Positions 6,182 to 8,635 of a DNA stretch of 8,635 nucleotides are shown piece after piece. The notes beneath the pieces were generated by a model, which did no database searches, was not told the DNA's origin, and saw nothing but the letters and a program-made list of their open reading frames with translations. Made by a program: the position numbers and the translations under genes. How positions within the stretch are numbered: position 1 is the first letter of the stretch; every line of letters begins with the position of its first letter. The stretch is from Coriobacteriales bacterium (GTDB taxonomy: Bacteria > Actinomycetota > Coriobacteriia > Coriobacteriales > UBA8131): positions 1 through 8,635 of the forward strand of contig JAIRQI010000082.1 in the NCBI GenBank assembly GCA_031256575.1, given 5' to 3'.

Positions 6182-7065
6182 TGGCAAGGACTATCCGCAT
6201 CGGTAGTCGGGAGAGTGTTCTGGCGGTCCGACAGGCGCAAATCGTAATCGATGCCGTACAAAGCACTGAAGCTGACATTCAATTCGAGCTGGTGACGATT
6301 CGCACTGCCGGTGACCGCAACCTGGACAAGAGCCTGAGCAGCATCGGCGGCAAGGGCCTGTTTGTCAAGGAGCTGGAGCAGGCTTTGCTGGACGGGTCAA
6401 TCGACATTGCCGTGCACAGCTACAAAGACCTGCCTTACGAAGAGAACCCGGAGCTGCCGATTGTCGCGCTCTCTGCCCGTGAGGCCCCATATGATGCCTT
6501 GGTCTTGCCTGACGGAGTGAGCGAAATCGACCCGGCTCGGCCGATTGGCTCTTCCAGCCTGCGTCGGAGCATCCAGCTCAAGGCGCTGTACCCGGAGCTT
6601 GAGACCCAGCCTGTGCGGGGCAACGTCATCACCCGCCTGGCCAAGCTCGACCTCGGGGAGTATAGCGCGCTGGTGTTGGCCCAGGCCGGCCTGGTCAGGC
6701 TGGGCCTCGCCAACCGCATCAGCAAGGTCTTCAATGCCGATGAGATGATTCCCTCCGGCTCCCAGGGCATTCTCGCAGTGCAATCCCGGGCTGGGGAGAA
6801 TTGCTCGTATCTGGCTGCTTTTCACTCCTGGGAGTCCGAGGTGGTCTCGCTGGCTGAGCGGCAGTATCTGCGCACCCTGGCCAGTGACTGCTCCGCTCCG
6901 GTTGCCGTCTTTGCCCAACTGCAAGGTGACCAGCTGGAGGTGCGCGGTATGTTGGTCGACTCCCTTGGTCGGGTATTTAGCGGCTCACTGAGTGGCCTGG
7001 CTGTTCAGGCACTGAACCTAGGAGCAACTCTGGCAGCCCAATTGACAGAAAGGTCGCAAGGCTGA
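6181..7065 (+). CDS. hemC: HemC, hydroxymethylbilane synthase (porphobilinogen deaminase)
   Basis: Polymerises four porphobilinogen molecules into linear hydroxymethylbilane on a covalent dipyrromethane cofactor; it is expected to be cytoplasmic. The product is 294 residues, slightly shorter than the roughly 310 of well-known homologues. Conserved blocks are IRIGSRES (5-12), IGGKGLFVKELEQALLDG (55-72), DIAVHSYKDLP (75-85) with the catalytic Asp83, GSSSLRR (123-129), RGNVITRLAKL (147 onward), VLAQAGLVRLG, and the cofactor-attachment region LASDCSAPVAVFA with Cys237. The family-typical GGC before the cofactor Cys reads SDC here, and PAPGQG reads PSGSQG; both look like lineage variation rather than loss, since the key Cys, Asp and Arg residues remain. 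The open frame extends upstream to 6058, but the SD and family N-terminus fix the ATG at 6181. It overlaps cbiJ-sirC and cobA-hemD by one base each (TGATG), so coupling by reinitiation is likely. Confidence 0.95.
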   Translation: MARTIRIGSRESVLAVRQAQIVIDAVQSTEADIQFELVTIRTAGDRNLDKSLSSIGGKGLFVKELEQALLDGSIDIAVHSYKDLPYEENPELPIVALSAREAPYDALVLPDGVSEIDPARPIGSSSLRRSIQLKALYPELETQPVRGNVITRLAKLDLGEYSALVLAQAGLVRLGLANRISKVFNADEMIPSGSQGILAVQSRAGENCSYLAAFHSWESEVVSLAERQYLRTLASDCSAPVAVFAQLQGDQLEVRGMLVDSLGRVFSGSLSGLAVQALNLGATLAAQLTERSQG

Positions 7066-8546
7066 TGAAGGTGACACTGATTGGAGCTGGCCCGGGAAAC
7101 CCAGGCTTATTGACCTTGCGGGGAGCAGAATGCCTGGCCCAGGCCGAGGTCGTCTTGTATGACCGCTTCGTCGGCCCTGACATTTTGAGTATGATTCCGG
7201 CAACTGCCGAGCAAATCGATGTCGGTAAATACGCTGGTAACCATCCTGTGCCGCAGTCAGAAATCAACCGTCTGTTACTACAGAAAGCCCAGGCTGGGTT
7301 TAATGTAGTACGGCTGAAGGGCGGTGACCCCTTCGTCTTTGGCAGAGGTGGCGAAGAGTTGGAGCTGCTGGTTCAGCAGCAGATACCCTTCGAGGTGGTA
7401 CCAGGAGTGACATCTGCGATTGCCGGGGCAGCCTTTGCCGGTATTCCGGTGACTCACCGAGACTACGCTTCGACTCTGCATATCATCACCAGCCATGGCA
7501 AGAATGACAGCCAACCAGACATCAACTACCCGGCTTTAGTAGCCCTAGGTGGAACACTGGTCTTCTTGATGGGAGTCGCTACATTACCGGATATTACTGC
7601 TGGCTGCCTGGCAGCCGGAATGGATGCACAGATGCCGGCAGCTATCGTCGAGAACGCTACATACAGTTACCAACGCAAGTTCATCGGCACCATTCAAACC
7701 CTGCCCGCTTTGGCTGAGCAGAACGCCGTGGTCTCACCGGCTCTGATTATCGTCGGCCGGGTGGCAGAGCTGGCTGAGCAGTATGACTGGTTCAGCCAAC
7801 TGCCCTTGAAGGGCCAACGCATCATTGTCCCCCGTATCAAGCCTGAGCCATCCAAACTGGCCGCAGCCCTCAGGCAAATGGCAGCTGAAGTTGACGAGCT
7901 TTATTACGCCCACCTGACTACCATCCCCAGCAACCTGAAATTGGCAATGGCCGAACTGGACACCTACAGCTGGTTGGTCTTGACCAGCGGATTTGCTGTG
8001 AAAACACTGTTCAGCTTTCTTGTCGAGCAGCATTATGACCTGCGTCGCCTGCACCAATTACAGATTGCCTGTGTCGGCCCGGAGTCGATGCGGGAGCTTG
8101 GCCGCTTTGGCCTGCAGGCTGACTTTATGCCTGATGAATACAATGGCCAGGCGCTGGCGCAGGGCCTGCTCGGCTTGCTCAAGCCTGACGACCGCCTGCT
8201 GCTGGCCCGCGTCCAAGACGGCTCATCAGAGCTACCGACGGTCTTATCCAGAGCTGGCGTAGCTTTCACCGACCGGGCCATCTACCAGCGCAGCTTGAAC
8301 AGCCTGAGCATTACCGGCGACGACTATGATTACGCTGCGTTTGCCAGCTCCTCGGCAGTTGAGGGATTTCTGGAGGCCACAGTAGGCAGGGATTTGAGCA
8401 CTTTGAATGCTGTCTGCATCGGCCGCCTGACTGCGGCCACCGCCCGCCAGGCCGGGTTGAAAGTCTATCAGTCTAAGCAAGCGACCATCGACAGCCTGGT
8501 GCAAAGAATCGTGCAACTGGTTGGGGAGAAGAACGGTGTGCAATGA
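7065..8546 (+). CDS. cobA-hemD: CobA-HemD fusion: uroporphyrinogen-III C-methyltransferase / synthase
   Basis: A 493-residue bifunctional enzyme. Residues 1 to about 245 form the SAM-dependent CobA domain, which methylates uroporphyrinogen III at C2 and C7 to give precorrin-2: LIGAGPGNPGLLTLRG (5-20), VVRLKGGDPFVFGRGGEE (81-98), EVVPGVTSAIAGAAFAGIP, THRD and LVFLMGV. Residues from about 248 form the HemD domain, which closes and inverts ring D of hydroxymethylbilane: LKGQRIIVPR, then a more divergent two-lobed region with WLVLTSGFAVKTL and ACVGPESMRELGRFGLQADFMPD. HemD sequences diverge widely, so that half rests on position, length and these motifs. The order is reversed with respect to chemistry, because HemD makes the substrate of CobA. 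CobA-HemD fusions are well known in Bacillota and some other bacteria. The ATG shares one base with the hemC stop, and the stop shares ATGA with the small downstream frame. Confidence 0.95.
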   Translation: MKVTLIGAGPGNPGLLTLRGAECLAQAEVVLYDRFVGPDILSMIPATAEQIDVGKYAGNHPVPQSEINRLLLQKAQAGFNVVRLKGGDPFVFGRGGEELELLVQQQIPFEVVPGVTSAIAGAAFAGIPVTHRDYASTLHIITSHGKNDSQPDINYPALVALGGTLVFLMGVATLPDITAGCLAAGMDAQMPAAIVENATYSYQRKFIGTIQTLPALAEQNAVVSPALIIVGRVAELAEQYDWFSQLPLKGQRIIVPRIKPEPSKLAAALRQMAAEVDELYYAHLTTIPSNLKLAMAELDTYSWLVLTSGFAVKTLFSFLVEQHYDLRRLHQLQIACVGPESMRELGRFGLQADFMPDEYNGQALAQGLLGLLKPDDRLLLARVQDGSSELPTVLSRAGVAFTDRAIYQRSLNSLSITGDDYDYAAFASSSAVEGFLEATVGRDLSTLNAVCIGRLTAATARQAGLKVYQSKQATIDSLVQRIVQLVGEKNGVQ

Positions 8547-8632
8547 TTACTGGTGTCGACCAGGTTCAGATGATGAGTTGGGTTCTTGAACAGTGCGCAG
8601 CTACCGGAAATGTCGACAAGGTTCAGGCATGA
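8543..8632 (+). CDS. possible 29-residue small ORF, unknown
   Basis: A 29-codon frame starts at the ATG of an ATGA overlap with the cobA-hemD stop and ends at a TGA that forms another ATGA at 8629-8632. I do not recognise the peptide, which begins MITGVDQVQMM and ends GNVDKVQA. The only SD-like sequence upstream, GGGGAG at 8523-8528, is 14 nt away, which is long. It may be a true coupled small protein, or simply spacer that happens to be open. The two ATGA junctions match the overlap style of the rest of the operon and are the main support. Its DNA carries an imperfect direct repeat that encodes VDQVQ and VDKVQ in the same frame. Confidence 0.3.
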   Translation: MITGVDQVQMMSWVLEQCAATGNVDKVQA

Positions 8633-8635
8633 GTT
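8555..8635 (+). repeat. imperfect direct repeat pair at 8555-8579 and 8612-8635
   Basis: GTCGACCAGGTTCAG at 8555-8569 recurs as GTCGACAAGGTTCAG at 8612-8626, with one mismatch. After two or three differing bases both copies continue into ATGAGTT. The offset is 57 bp (19 codons), so the frame is kept. Similar bases precede both copies (ACTGG and ACCGG). This looks like a small tandem duplication around a start-codon region; the second copy may run past the window edge. Confidence 0.6.
8629..8635 (+). CDS. possible start of next operon gene (partial)
   Basis: ATGAGTT at the window edge could be the first codons (Met-Ser) of the next gene, overlapping the small ORF stop by 4 bp. AAGG at 8618-8621 is a weak SD 7 nt upstream. 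Nothing can be said about the product; hemB or hemL would be expected in an operon of this kind, but that is inference. Confidence 0.25.

Noticed and set aside
6397..6924. 175-residue reverse frame opposite hemC
   Set aside because: No family features. HemC is certain on the + strand, and a high-GC gene often leaves an open antisense frame.

Overview
This window is a stretch of a tetrapyrrole-to-cobalamin (vitamin B12) biosynthesis operon. Every gene is on the + strand and nearly every junction is overlapping. The enzyme set (CbiL, CbiF, CbiG, CbiH, CbiJ, with no CobG, CobF or other oxygen-dependent enzymes) is that of the anaerobic, early-cobalt-insertion route. ALA formation from glutamyl-tRNA (HemA), a CobA-HemD fusion, strong Shine-Dalgarno (SD) sites, and GTG and TTG starts together suggest an anaerobic Bacillota-type bacterium (Clostridia or Negativicutes). 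That assignment is inferred from gene content and protein motifs; nothing in the window fixes the taxon.

Layout: bases 1-54 hold no callable gene. Then come cbiL (55-753), cbiF (750-1514), cbiG (1504-2751, with a large Ala/Gly/Asp/Val repeat insert), a hemA-cbiH fusion (2748-4535), a cbiJ-sirC fusion (4583-6181, with two further low-complexity tracts), hemC (6181-7065) and a cobA-hemD fusion (7065-8546). A 29-codon open frame (8543-8632) follows, and what may be the first codons of the next gene (8629 onward). The longest non-coding gap between genes is 47 bp (4536-4582). No RNA gene, mobile element, CRISPR array, riboswitch or convincing terminator is visible.

How the genes work together: HemA reduces glutamyl-tRNA to start ALA synthesis. 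HemC makes hydroxymethylbilane, HemD closes it to uroporphyrinogen III, CobA methylates that to precorrin-2, and the SirC domain oxidises precorrin-2 to sirohydrochlorin. After cobalt insertion, CbiL, CbiH, CbiF, CbiG and CbiJ carry out successive methylation, ring-contraction, lactone-opening and reduction steps. HemL, HemB, the cobalt chelatase (CbiK/CbiX), CbiD, CbiE, CbiT and CbiC are needed but are not in this window; they may flank it.

The most unusual features are the in-frame fusion of a C-terminally shortened HemA to CbiH (with a possible internal restart for CbiH), the CbiJ-SirC fusion, three separate low-complexity expansions placed at domain boundaries or loops, and a tiny coupled ORF plus a direct repeat at the right edge.
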